23,275 nt of DNA from Candidatus Woesearchaeota archaeon (GCA_003648985.1 QMQQ01000007.1:1-23275), one strand, 5' to 3'; counted from the first letter of the stretch, positions 7,626-14,592 are shown. The notes: a model not told the origin generated them from the sequence alone. Translations and numbers: made by a program.

Positions 7626-8702
7626 ATGTCTTTATTCGATAACATCTTAAAAGATAGCGAAACCCTATTCAAAAATGAATATGCCCTCAACTTTGAATTC
7701 ATACCAAAAACATTACCATTCAGAGAAAACGAACAACACTATATCGCCTCGTGCATCAAGCCCCTCCTAAATCAAAGACAGGGAAAGAACCTGTTTATCT
7801 TCGGTCCTCCAGGCATAGGAAAAACAGCAGCAACAAGATTTGTTTTAAGAGAGCTCGAAGAAGAAACTGATAATGTAATACCTATTTACATAAACTGCTG
7901 GAAAAAGAACACATCATATAAAATCGCGTATGATATATGCGAACAGCTAAATCTAAAATTTTTGCAGAATAAAAGAACCGATGAATTGCTTCACCTAGCA
8001 AAGAAAGTTTTTACAAAGCTTCCGGCAGTTTTTGTATTCGATGAAATAGACAAGCTCGAAGACAATGATTTCCTTTACTTCATTCTCGAAGAAATCCCAC
8101 GAAAAACAGTTCTGCTCATTACAAACTACAAAGAATGGATTGCGCAACTCGACAGTAGGATAAGGTCAAGACTAACAGCTGAATTCCTCGAATTCAGACA
8201 ATACAAACCAAATGAAATAAAAGAAATTCTCCGACAGCGAATAGAATACGCTTTCTTTCCATCAGTTTGGCAACAAGAAGCATTCAACCTCATAGCAGAA
8301 AAAACAGCTCAGCTTAATGATATAAGAACAGGATTATTCCTGCTAAGAGAAGCTGGAAATATTGCAGAAATGCAAGCAAGCAGGAAGATCACAATAGAAC
8401 ATGCTAAAAAAGCTATTGAAAAAATGGACGACTTTTCAATAAAAGACAGCACCCTTCTTGAACCAGACTTAAGAGAAATACTTTCAATCGTAAAGCAAAA
8501 CGACAACAAAAAAATCGGCGACCTTTATAAAATCTTCAAAGAAAAAACAAGTTCTCTCATTTCATACAAAACATTCCAAAGAAAAATAAAAAAGCTTGCA
8601 AAGGACGGCTTTATCTCAATAACAAAAACTGGCGGTGGCGACCTAGGAAACACCTCAATTATAAGATATCAAAAGATCAAAAAATTAACTGATTTCAGAT
8701 AA
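7626..8702 (+). CDS. cdc6: Cdc6/Orc1-family replication initiator (AAA+ ATPase)
   Basis: Archaeal Orc1/Cdc6 proteins bind origin repeats and load the MCM helicase. The 358-residue product has Walker A GPPGIGKT (60–67), Walker B VFVFDEID (D139, E140), sensor 1 at LLITN (N167), a likely arginine finger in SRIRSRL, and sensor 2 in NDIRTGLFLLREAG. The C-terminal 75 residues form a winged helix (IGDLYKIFKEKT, SYKTFQRKIKKLAKDGFI). The leading PFREN sequence is typical of the family. It is somewhat shorter than the common 390–420 residues. It is divergent from the HTH–PIN unit; its 3' end overlaps the convergent small gene by 18 bp. An origin may lie nearby, because such genes are usually origin-linked. 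Confidence 0.9.
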   Translation: MSLFDNILKDSETLFKNEYALNFEFIPKTLPFRENEQHYIASCIKPLLNQRQGKNLFIFGPPGIGKTAATRFVLRELEEETDNVIPIYINCWKKNTSYKIAYDICEQLNLKFLQNKRTDELLHLAKKVFTKLPAVFVFDEIDKLEDNDFLYFILEEIPRKTVLLITNYKEWIAQLDSRIRSRLTAEFLEFRQYKPNEIKEILRQRIEYAFFPSVWQQEAFNLIAEKTAQLNDIRTGLFLLREAGNIAEMQASRKITIEHAKKAIEKMDDFSIKDSTLLEPDLREILSIVKQNDNKKIGDLYKIFKEKTSSLISYKTFQRKIKKLAKDGFISITKTGGGDLGNTSIIRYQKIKKLTDFR

Positions 8703-8990
8703 AAAACAAGGAATAAAATAAATCTCTTCTCCATCTCTTACCGCTGTATAAAATTGTCCATTTTTATAAACAACAACAGGCCTGTTTAGCACTGCTAAAA
8801 CAAGTGAGAACTTTCTTTTTTCATCAAGTTCCATCACTTTTTCACCAACCCTAACATAAAAGTTTCCATTCAAATCATTGTTTTGATAAGCTTTAAGAAG
8901 ATAGACAAGGTCCTGTATAAGATCAAGCTTGTACTCCTCCATTTGTTGTTCAAGTCGTTGATCAATACATTCTCTTTCTATGATTATCAT
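8685..8990 (-). CDS. Unknown 101-residue protein
   Basis: I do not recognise this protein. It has an acidic helical N-terminal half (IDQRLEQQMEEYKLDLIQDLVYLLKAY) and a β-rich C-terminal half (NFYVRVGEKVMELDE, RPVVVYKNGQFYTAVRDGEEIYFIP). There are no transmembrane segments or catalytic motifs. Support for expression comes from a minus-strand TATA box (TTTATATA, 9024–9017) about 30 nt from the ATG, giving a near-leaderless message. The gene converges on cdc6/orc1, overlapping its last 18 bp, and its promoter faces away from the CCACTGG repeats. A later start at MEEYKLDL is possible. Confidence 0.55.
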   Translation of the reverse strand: MIIIERECIDQRLEQQMEEYKLDLIQDLVYLLKAYQNNDLNGNFYVRVGEKVMELDEKRKFSLVLAVLNRPVVVYKNGQFYTAVRDGEEIYFIPCFLSEIS

Positions 8991-9016
8991 ATCTTTTTAA
9001 ATTAGAAACCTTGCAG

Positions 9017-9024
9017 TATATAAA
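9017..9024 (-). promoter_or_regulatory. TATA box of the 101-residue protein gene
   Basis: TTTATATA on the minus strand, centred about 30 nt upstream of the ATG at 8990. Confidence 0.5.
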
Positions 9025-9039
9025 ATTTATTTTACAGTA

Positions 9040-9066
9040 TTAAAACCACTGGTTAAAAACCACTGG
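9040..9066. repeat. Tandem direct repeat TTAAAA(A)CCACTGG, candidate origin or operator element
   Basis: Two adjacent copies, TTAAAACCACTGG (9040–9052) and TTAAAAACCACTGG (9053–9066). The reverse strand reads CCAGTGG twice, matching the core of archaeal origin-recognition boxes (family consensus around TTCCAGTGGAAAC), although the flanks differ. They lie 340 bp downstream of cdc6/orc1 in an AT-rich gap between two divergent promoters. They could equally be an operator for either flanking small gene. The repeat is seen directly; its role is inferred. Confidence 0.5.
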
Positions 9067-9083
9067 ACAACCACCACCACGAA

Positions 9084-9092
9084 AACTATAAA
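9084..9092 (+). promoter_or_regulatory. TATA-like element for the 53-residue ORF
   Basis: AACTATAAAC is centred about 37 nt upstream of the ATG at 9126, leaving a leader of about 10 nt that contains the Shine-Dalgarno-like TGTGATT. Confidence 0.4.
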
Positions 9093-9125
9093 CAAATTAC
9101 ATTATTTACAAAAATGTGATTTAAA

Positions 9126-9287
9126 ATGCAAAATTTAAATTTCGACCCAAATGATATCAGCCATAAAACAATAGAAACCATCTTTCTGCAGCAAGTAAAG
9201 CTACTAACGATGCGCTCACAGACACGCAACAAGAGAAAAAGACCAACTCCCAGAATACTTGAAGAGCTTTCCATAAAATATTTATAA
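9126..9287 (+). CDS. Small basic 53-residue protein, unknown
   Basis: I do not recognise this short ORF. It begins MQNLNFDPNDISHKTIE, has a helical middle (TIFLQQVKLLTM) and a basic stretch RSQTRNKRKRP, and ends ILEELSIKYL. Support: the leader TGTGATTTAAAATG has the same GTGAT-type Shine-Dalgarno as the Toprim gene's GGTGATTTAAATG, and a TATA-like element lies at the expected distance. The basic cluster would suit nucleic-acid binding. It sits between the CCACTGG repeats and the threonylcarbamoyl-AMP synthase gene, whose TATA box overlaps its 3' end. Without homologues it could still be a chance ORF. Confidence 0.45.
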   Translation: MQNLNFDPNDISHKTIETIFLQQVKLLTMRSQTRNKRKRPTPRILEELSIKYL

Positions 9288-9288
9288 T
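9281..9288 (+). promoter_or_regulatory. TATA box of the threonylcarbamoyl-AMP synthase gene
   Basis: TTTATAAT centred about 25 nt upstream of the ATG at 9309; predicts a leaderless mRNA. Confidence 0.5.
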
Positions 9289-9308
9289 CCTCTTTTATAG
9301 AATTCCCT

Positions 9309-9938
9309 ATGGAAGTCCTAACAAAAGAAGAAGTTGAACTTAGAAAGCACGAACTTGCAGAACGCATCTTAAAAGGAGCCATATTTATTCATCCGACAGA
9401 CACAATCTATGGACTTGGCTGTAATGCATTGCTTTCAGAAGCAGTCAAAAAAATAAGAGAGCTTAAAAACGCACATGAACAACCATTTTCAGTGATAGCC
9501 CCGTCAAAAGCCTGGGTAGAACTTAATTGCAACATATCAGAAAAAGCAGCAAAATGGCTTGAACGCTTACCAGGACCATATACTTTAATACTTCCACTCA
9601 AAAATGAGAAGGCAGTAGCAAAAGAAGTGAATAATGGAATTGGAACACTCGGAGTTAGAATACCAAAACACTGGATCAGTGACTTTGTTAGTTTCCTAGG
9701 ATTTCCAATAATCACAACATCAGTCAATAAAGTAAGTTCATCTTTTATGACATCATTAGAGAATCTCGACCATGACATTAAAGCCCATGTTGATTTTATA
9801 ATCTACGATGGTGAACGTTTTGGAAGACCATCAACAATAATTCACCTTGAAGGTGAAAGAAAGCTTCTGAGAGTAATTCCGCTTCCTCCAAAGAAAATAA
9901 AGCGAAAGAAATCAAAAAAGAAAACTAAAAAGAAATAA
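9309..9938 (+). CDS. L-threonylcarbamoyladenylate synthase (YrdC domain, TsaC/Sua5 family)
   Basis: Makes threonylcarbamoyl-AMP from threonine, bicarbonate and ATP, the first step of t6A37 synthesis on ANN-decoding tRNAs. The 209-residue protein is essentially one YrdC domain: IFIHPTDTIYGLGCNA (26–40), FSVIAPS, LPGPYTLILPL, GTLGVRIPKH, ITTSVNKVSSS and RPSTIIHLEG. It lacks the extra C-terminal Sua5 domain and instead ends in a lysine-rich tail (about 15 of the last 20 residues basic). The usual KxR substrate-binding motif reads K53-N-A55, so the conserved arginine appears to be missing, although the local register is uncertain. The mRNA is probably leaderless. Confidence 0.9.
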   Translation: MEVLTKEEVELRKHELAERILKGAIFIHPTDTIYGLGCNALLSEAVKKIRELKNAHEQPFSVIAPSKAWVELNCNISEKAAKWLERLPGPYTLILPLKNEKAVAKEVNNGIGTLGVRIPKHWISDFVSFLGFPIITTSVNKVSSSFMTSLENLDHDIKAHVDFIIYDGERFGRPSTIIHLEGERKLLRVIPLPPKKIKRKKSKKKTKKK

Positions 9939-9962
9939 CTAAACAGTAGTTAAAACATAAAG

Positions 9963-9972
9963 TTTTTAAATA
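9963..9972 (+). promoter_or_regulatory. TATA box of the metallophosphoesterase gene
   Basis: TTTTTAAATA centred about 25 nt upstream of the ATG at 9993; the predicted message is leaderless. Confidence 0.5.
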
Positions 9973-9992
9973 AACATTTATTTTCTCTAAAT

Positions 9993-10595
9993 ATGAAAAT
10001 CCTCGCAGCTGGCGACATCCACGGCGACTCTCGACTAGCTGAAAGACTCGCAGAAAAAGCAGAAAAGCACAATGTTGACGTTGTTGTTCTTTGCGGTGAT
10101 TTAACCTTTGCTGAACAAAGCATCGAAGGAATAATAGGTCCTTTCAAAAAAAAGGGTAAAAAAGTCATCCTTATCCCAGGAAACCATGAAACTGTTGCAA
10201 CAGCCGATTTTTTAGCTCATGTTTATAATGCTATAAACCTGCACGGATACTCAATCAAGTTTAAAGATGTTGGCCTTTTTGGCTGTGGAGGAGCAAACAT
10301 CGGTTTATTCCAAATTCCTGAGGATGAAATCTATGAACTATTAAAGAAAGGCTGGAAGTATATCAAAGATACAAAGAAAAAAATAATGGTAACACACGTT
10401 CACCCAGCTGGAACACTCATGGAAAAATTTTCTTCTTTCTTTCCTGGTTCAACCGGTGTTAGACAAGCGATAGAAAAATTAAAACCAGATATTCTTGTCT
10501 GTTCCCATGTCCATGAAGCCGAAGGTATAGAAGAAAAGATTGGAAAAACGACCATAATCAACGTTGGCAAAGAAGGAAAGATTATTGAAGTCTAA
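9993..10595 (+). CDS. Calcineurin-like metallophosphoesterase
   Basis: A 200-residue cytoplasmic phosphoesterase with the complete two-metal signature: GDIHGD (D8, H10), CGDLTF (D36), GNHET (N64, H65), THVHP (H135, H137) and CSHVHEAEG (H172, H174). The small single-domain form is common in archaea; substrates of this group vary (phosphodiesters, nucleotides, phosphoproteins) and cannot be assigned here. It has its own TATA box and stands alone on the plus strand. Its 3' end faces the terminator end of the 5S rRNA gene, which is transcribed towards it. Confidence 0.88.
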   Translation: MKILAAGDIHGDSRLAERLAEKAEKHNVDVVVLCGDLTFAEQSIEGIIGPFKKKGKKVILIPGNHETVATADFLAHVYNAINLHGYSIKFKDVGLFGCGGANIGLFQIPEDEIYELLKKGWKYIKDTKKKIMVTHVHPAGTLMEKFSSFFPGSTGVRQAIEKLKPDILVCSHVHEAEGIEEKIGKTTIINVGKEGKIIEV

Positions 10596-10608
10596 AAAGA
10601 ATTCTTGT

Positions 10609-10616
10609 AAAAAAAA
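10609..10616 (-). terminator. Oligo-U terminator of the 5S rRNA gene
   Basis: Eight consecutive T's on the minus strand directly after the closing 5S helix (CTGCCTATTTTTTTT), a typical archaeal U-tract terminator. Confidence 0.6.
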
Positions 10617-10617
10617 T

Positions 10618-10725
10618 AGGCAGCTTACTGGGCTTCCCCCACAATGGAGTACAACCCAGTACGGAGGGCTGCTTAACTGCCGTGTTCGAAATGGGAACGG
10701 GTGATCCAGCCCCCTATGGCCGCCC
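10618..10725 (-). rRNA. rrf: 5S ribosomal RNA
   Basis: The minus strand carries the conserved 5S core: GGCGGCCATAGG at the 5' end, CACCCGTTCCCATTTCGAAC then ACGGCAGTTAAGC in the middle. The ends GGGCGGC and GCTGCCT pair into the 7-bp helix I (with two G·U pairs), fixing the boundaries. Further hairpins are visible: GGGGGCTG with CAGCCCTC (helix II) and CTGGG with CCCAG enclosing helix IV/V. The gene is about 108 nt, shorter than the usual 120 or so. No 16S or 23S rRNA is adjacent. It has its own promoter and U-tract terminator, so it is a free-standing transcription unit. It lies 48 nt downstream of rtcB. Confidence 0.93.
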
Positions 10726-10746
10726 AAACAACAAACTAACTGATTA

Positions 10747-10755
10747 ATTTAAAAA
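10747..10755 (-). promoter_or_regulatory. TATA box of the 5S rRNA gene
   Basis: TTTTTAAAT on the minus strand, centred about 26 nt upstream of the first 5S base at 10725. Confidence 0.55.
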
Positions 10756-10773
10756 TTTTTTGACTGCAATCAA

Positions 10774-13698
10774 TCACCCTTTAACAACACCAAGCGGTTT
10801 AACCTTTATTACCTTTTTAGCTAATCCAGAGTTGTGAATAACATCCACAACCTTTGTTACATCTTTATAAGCGCCTGGTGCTTCCTCAGCTAAACCAGGC
10901 ATACTATGTGCCCTTACATAAATGCCATATTTCTCCCAAAGCAATTTAACAAGTTCTGTTCCCCTCCAAGTTCTCTTAGCCTGATGTCTTGACATAGTTC
11001 TTCCAGCACCGTGACAGACACTTCCAAAACTGATTTTTTCACCTTCCTTTGTTCCAACCAAGACATAGCTGCACGTTCCCATTGTACCGCCGATTAAAAC
11101 AGGCTGTCCAATTTCTCTATAAGCCTTTGGCAACTCTTCCCTGCCAGGACCAAAGCTTCTCGTACTGCCTTTCCTATGAACATAAAGCCGTTTCTTATTT
11201 CCATCTACATCATGCCACTCGACCTTTACAGTATTATGTCCAATGTTATAAAACATCTTCAATTCAGCATCAGGAAAAACCTTTTTGAAAGCTTCCCTAG
11301 ACAAATGAGCTATAACCTGTCTGTTTGCAAAAGCATAATTCACTGCACAATTTACAGCACCAAAATATCTCTGTCCTTCTGGACTATTGATCGGCGCACA
11401 AACAAGTTCTCTTTCCCTTATTTTTATTCCGTACTTTCTTGATGCTGCAGCAAGTATTTTAAGATAGTCAGTTCCAATCTGGTGTCCTAAAGCTCTGCTC
11501 CCGCAATGCAACGTTACTAAAATTTGATTCCGCTCAAATCCAAATGCCTTTGCTGTTTTTTCATCATATATTTCATCAACATACTGCACTTCAAGATAAT
11601 GATTTCCGCTGCCTAATGTCCCGACTTGTCCGCGCTCTCGTTTCAATGCAGTTTCACTAACATTTTCGGGAACAGCACCATCTACTCTTCCGTTTTCTTC
11701 TATATAATCCAAATCTTCCTCATAGCCATAGCCTTTTTCAACAACCCACTTAGCTCCTTCTTTCATAACCTCAAACTGCTCTTCTCTGCTTAATCTTATC
11801 TCTCCTCTTCTGCCTAAGCCTGCTGGAACCCTCGCAAATAATTCATCAACTAATTCCTTTATTTTCGGCTTAACTTCATCAAGCGTAAGATTTGTTTTCA
11901 ATGTAGCGATTCCACAATTTATGTCGAAGCCAACGCCGCCAACAGAAATAACTCCATTCTCTTCTGGATCAAAAGCAGCAACTCCGCCTATGCAATTAGA
12001 AACAACAAATCCGTTTGCAATAAAATTATGGTCTTCATCATCCACAGTTAAATCATAAACAAATTCTTCGTCGTAATCAACTTCCTTAATCTCTTTGATT
12101 TTAGCCCAAACCAATCCTGATTTGCCAAGCCCTTTAGTCCTTTCTCTAACAAAATCTTCAAAGGTAGGAAATGTTTTCGGCACAAGCGGAGAAATGTCCT
12201 TCTTTCCTTTTGATATCTTCCAGCACATATCCATCAGAAATCTCTCAGAAATAGGATTGGCTGTAGCCAAAGCTTTTGCTATACTTCTATAACTTTCTCC
12301 TTTCCTCAAAAGTTCTTCCACCACTGGAATAACCTTCTCTTTCTCTTCCAATATTTCATGCTTGAATCTAAGATATGCCAACGCAATATCAGCCAACCAT
12401 TTTCTCTCGCTATTGTACAAATAGCTTACTTTCTCATATAAACGAATCAAATTCTCAGTAGAAGGAGAAATAACTAAATCAATATGAACAGAAACAGTTC
12501 CATCTTTGGCTTTATGTTCCCTATGTTTTTTAATGTAAAGAACCTTAATTCCAAACTCATTCAACAGGTTTTTAATGTCATTCAAATACTCATAGGCATT
12601 CCTCTCGAGCTTCTTTTCTTTACCAACAGTTAAAACAGGAGCAGAGAAATTCGCCTTTTTATCTTTTCTTGGATATGGCTTTCTTAATTCACAACCGAAT
12701 AACGCAGAAATAAACAATCGCTTTTGCCAAGGCTCAGCCTTATAGAGCCATGCAGGAACCCTCATCCTTTGTTTAGATTTATTTCCAAGCGGAACTCCTA
12801 AGCAATACATCAGAACCAAAAGTGAGGAAGCATTTACCACAAACTCTTTACCATTCCTGTGCAAAGGAGATGGCGTATAACCTAATTTCTTTATATCTTC
12901 TCTAATAATTTCCAAATCTTCTTTTTTTCCAGAAAAACTCAATATTCCATCTCTTCGCTTTCCAATAAAATTCATGCTTCCATCTCCAAACAAAAACCCC
13001 ACCAGTTTTATCAATATTGAAATTTTAGGATGATTGTATCCCAATGGAAGCAATTCCCTTTGTTTCAGTTTAGTAATTATGAGTCGGGCTCTGAAACTCT
13101 TCCTATCTATTCCAAGAGATTCTAATTTTTCAAGAACTAATTTTTCATTAACAATTACTCGATTGCTTGGTTTTGAACAACAAACTCCTCTGAAAAGATA
13201 GGTAGCAATTAAATCTCCTTTTTTTAATTTACCAGCCTTCAGCATCCCATGCTGCGTATAGAAAGGGTGATCCTCGCTTGCTATAATCTCATTTCCTAAA
13301 TCTGTTTTTATTTTCAATATTCTATTGTATGGTTTAACTTTAAAGAATTTTTTAATACTTGCAGAACAGAGCTTTTTCCTTTTCTTACCTTTAAACACAA
13401 GCACTCTGCTCTGAACATTTTCCAAATCCTTAATTTTAATCGTAAAGCCCTCATCCATAAGCACTTCTGAATCTGGATGTAGGCAGAAACCATAGCCCCA
13501 GTGAGCATCAGGCATAGCAATCGAAGCTTTCTGAATGCCCGGCAAACATGCAACATTGCTCAGCTGTTCATAAACCTTTTCATCCATTTCTTTTATTAAT
13601 TCCAAATCTGCAAATATCCACCCAGGAACAAGCATTTCACCTTGCTTTTCAATCTCCCAAAGAAATTCATTCCGCCTTTTTAGTTTGGAGATATCCAT
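10774..13698 (-). CDS. rtcB: RNA-splicing ligase RtcB, intein-containing precursor
   Basis: RtcB joins 2',3'-cyclic-phosphate and 5'-OH RNA ends in a GTP- and Mn2+-dependent reaction and seals spliced tRNA halves in archaea. The precursor is 974 residues: N-extein 1–71, intein 72–568, C-extein to the end. The mature 477-residue RtcB matches the family length of about 480. Key sites: PDAHWGYGF before the insertion, GGVGFDINCG (metal-binding Cys), GSGNHYLEV, CGSRALGHQ, HRKGSTRSFGPG, GTMGTCSYVL, and CHGAGRTMSR with the guanylylated His. Start: ATG 13698 lies 28 nt from a TATA-like TTAAATAAT; the longer frame starts at a TTG (13722) and would precede transcription. Orientation and spacing place it just upstream of the 5S gene. 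Confidence 0.95.
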   Translation of the reverse strand: MDISKLKRRNEFLWEIEKQGEMLVPGWIFADLELIKEMDEKVYEQLSNVACLPGIQKASIAMPDAHWGYGFCLHPDSEVLMDEGFTIKIKDLENVQSRVLVFKGKKRKKLCSASIKKFFKVKPYNRILKIKTDLGNEIIASEDHPFYTQHGMLKAGKLKKGDLIATYLFRGVCCSKPSNRVIVNEKLVLEKLESLGIDRKSFRARLIITKLKQRELLPLGYNHPKISILIKLVGFLFGDGSMNFIGKRRDGILSFSGKKEDLEIIREDIKKLGYTPSPLHRNGKEFVVNASSLLVLMYCLGVPLGNKSKQRMRVPAWLYKAEPWQKRLFISALFGCELRKPYPRKDKKANFSAPVLTVGKEKKLERNAYEYLNDIKNLLNEFGIKVLYIKKHREHKAKDGTVSVHIDLVISPSTENLIRLYEKVSYLYNSERKWLADIALAYLRFKHEILEEKEKVIPVVEELLRKGESYRSIAKALATANPISERFLMDMCWKISKGKKDISPLVPKTFPTFEDFVRERTKGLGKSGLVWAKIKEIKEVDYDEEFVYDLTVDDEDHNFIANGFVVSNCIGGVAAFDPEENGVISVGGVGFDINCGIATLKTNLTLDEVKPKIKELVDELFARVPAGLGRRGEIRLSREEQFEVMKEGAKWVVEKGYGYEEDLDYIEENGRVDGAVPENVSETALKRERGQVGTLGSGNHYLEVQYVDEIYDEKTAKAFGFERNQILVTLHCGSRALGHQIGTDYLKILAAASRKYGIKIRERELVCAPINSPEGQRYFGAVNCAVNYAFANRQVIAHLSREAFKKVFPDAELKMFYNIGHNTVKVEWHDVDGNKKRLYVHRKGSTRSFGPGREELPKAYREIGQPVLIGGTMGTCSYVLVGTKEGEKISFGSVCHGAGRTMSRHQAKRTWRGTELVKLLWEKYGIYVRAHSMPGLAEEAPGAYKDVTKVVDVIHNSGLAKKVIKVKPLGVVKG
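11995..13485 (-). mobile_element. Intein in RtcB with LAGLIDADG-type homing endonuclease
   Basis: A 497-residue in-frame protein-splicing element interrupting RtcB between GYGF and CIGGVAAFD. Block A is CLHPDSEVLM with Cys1 as nucleophile; block B is IIASEDHPFYT. The endonuclease motifs are LVGFLFGDGSM (block C) and LFISALFGCEL (block E, with Glu in the second acidic position). Block F is EFVYDLTVDDEDHNFIANG and block G is GFVVSN followed by Cys+1. The penultimate residue is Ser rather than the usual His, while the terminal Asn is kept. A segment between blocks E and F (GESYRSIAKAL) looks like a helix-turn-helix, possibly for DNA recognition. Inteins at this RtcB position are known in other archaea. 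Splicing looks intact. Confidence 0.93.
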
Positions 13699-13721
13699 CT
13701 TTAGAATAAGAACAAACAACA

Positions 13722-13730
13722 ATTATTTAA
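13722..13730 (-). promoter_or_regulatory. TATA-like element of rtcB
   Basis: TTAAATAAT on the minus strand, about 28 nt upstream of the ATG at 13698, supporting that start over the upstream TTG. Confidence 0.4.
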
Positions 13731-13744
13731 GGATTTTCATAAAG

Positions 13745-13751
13745 AAAAAAA
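13745..13751 (-). terminator. Possible U-tract terminator after the downstream membrane-protein gene
   Basis: On the minus strand the gene ending at 13772 is followed by TTCTTCTTTTTTTCTTT, a U-rich stretch with a run of seven T's, before the rtcB promoter. Confidence 0.4.
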
Positions 13752-13771
13752 GAAGAATTCAAATAAATAAG

Positions 13772-14131
13772 TTAGCGTCTCTCAGCAAGCATCACAACCG
13801 TCTTCAAAGCAACTATGATTGCTGCTGGTGTAATAAATGTAACTACATTCATCCACATTGCAGCTAAAGTTGCATGTAATGCTGAAAGAACAAATGCAGC
13901 AGCATTGCTAGCAAATAAAAGCACTAATGCAGCAACTAAAAATTCCATTGTTTCTTTTGCAGTTATGTTCAGAAATCCAACAATTATACCAAGAATAATC
14001 AGAATCGTTGCTGCCTCAACACCCCTTATCTGCGGAATTAAGCCAACGATTATTGCAATCACTATACCAATTATAAATGCGTAATGTCCAAATCTTTTCA
14101 TATCGGAGATTTTCTTCTTTTTAGCAGGCAT
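13772..14131 (-). CDS. Small four-helix membrane protein, paralogue A
   Basis: A 119-residue protein of unknown function with a short basic N-terminus (MPAKKKKISDMKRFG) and about four hydrophobic segments (about 17–34, 39–56, 63–83 and 88–113). It shares with the next gene upstream (14200–14562) the pattern FIIGIV, then ILGIIVGFLNITAKE, FLVAALVLLFA and a C-terminal PAAIIVALK. This marks a tandem duplication. It has its own TATA box (TTTTTATATC, around 14182–14173) and a strong Shine-Dalgarno (GAGGTGAAATAAATG). I do not recognise a characterised family. The central NIT(A/K)KE motif between helices 2 and 3 is the most conserved part. Confidence 0.75.
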   Translation of the reverse strand: MPAKKKKISDMKRFGHYAFIIGIVIAIIVGLIPQIRGVEAATILIILGIIVGFLNITAKETMEFLVAALVLLFASNAAAFVLSALHATLAAMWMNVVTFITPAAIIVALKTVVMLAERR

Positions 14132-14172
14132 TTATTTCACCTCTTTTCTTTTCAAAGAAAAAAAGAAAGAAG

Positions 14173-14182
14173 ATATAAAAAC
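14173..14182 (-). promoter_or_regulatory. TATA box of membrane-protein gene A
   Basis: TTTTTATATC on the minus strand, about 46 nt upstream of the ATG at 14131. This predicts a leader of about 20 nt containing the GAGGTGA Shine-Dalgarno. Confidence 0.5.
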
Positions 14183-14199
14183 TTTATGCTAAGCTTGGC

Positions 14200-14562
14200 T
14201 TATGCCCGTGCAAACTCATAAAACGCTTTTACTGCAACAATCAAAGCAGCTGGAGCTACTACAACAAGCAAATTTGTAACTATTCCTTCTAATACACTGC
14301 CCAAATGGGGAATCAATATATTTATGTTAACTAATCCAGCCGTATTCGCAATCAACAAAGCCATTGCTGCTATCAGAAAAGGTGTGCTCTCCTTCTTTGT
14401 TATGTTTGAAAATCCAACGATCAAACCCAGCACAACAAGCAATAATGTCAACCAGTTTAATGCTGTTGTTCCTAAAACAACTCCAACGCCACTAAGAACT
14501 CCAAGAACTACTGCAACAACAATTCCTATTATAAAACACCATCTCCCAACTTCATTAGCCAT
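14200..14562 (-). CDS. Small four-helix membrane protein, paralogue B
   Basis: A 120-residue membrane protein of unknown function, paralogous to its downstream neighbour. It has four hydrophobic segments with VLGLIVGFSNITKKESTPFLIAAM in the centre and VVVAPAALIVAVKAFYEFARA at the end. It lacks the lysine-rich N-terminus of paralogue A, beginning MANEVGRWCFIIGIV. Like A it has an independent TATA box (TTTTTAAATTAG near 14604–14593) and a strong Shine-Dalgarno (GAGGTGATAAAATGG), which is unusual among the mostly leaderless genes here and suggests high expression. No catalytic residues or known transporter motif can be seen. Confidence 0.75.
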   Translation of the reverse strand: MANEVGRWCFIIGIVVAVVLGVLSGVGVVLGTTALNWLTLLLVVLGLIVGFSNITKKESTPFLIAAMALLIANTAGLVNINILIPHLGSVLEGIVTNLLVVVAPAALIVAVKAFYEFARA

Positions 14563-14592
14563 TTTATCACCTCTTTCGACTGAAAAGAAACC

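Noticed and set aside
10479..10727. Open frame covering the 5S rRNA gene
   Set aside because: It coincides with the 5S rRNA sequence and the end of the phosphoesterase gene in antisense; not protein-coding.
13699..13722. Upstream TTG start giving RtcB eight more residues
   Set aside because: The added sequence (MLFVLILK) is not RtcB-like and the TATA element overlaps this stretch, so the ATG at 13698 is the better start.
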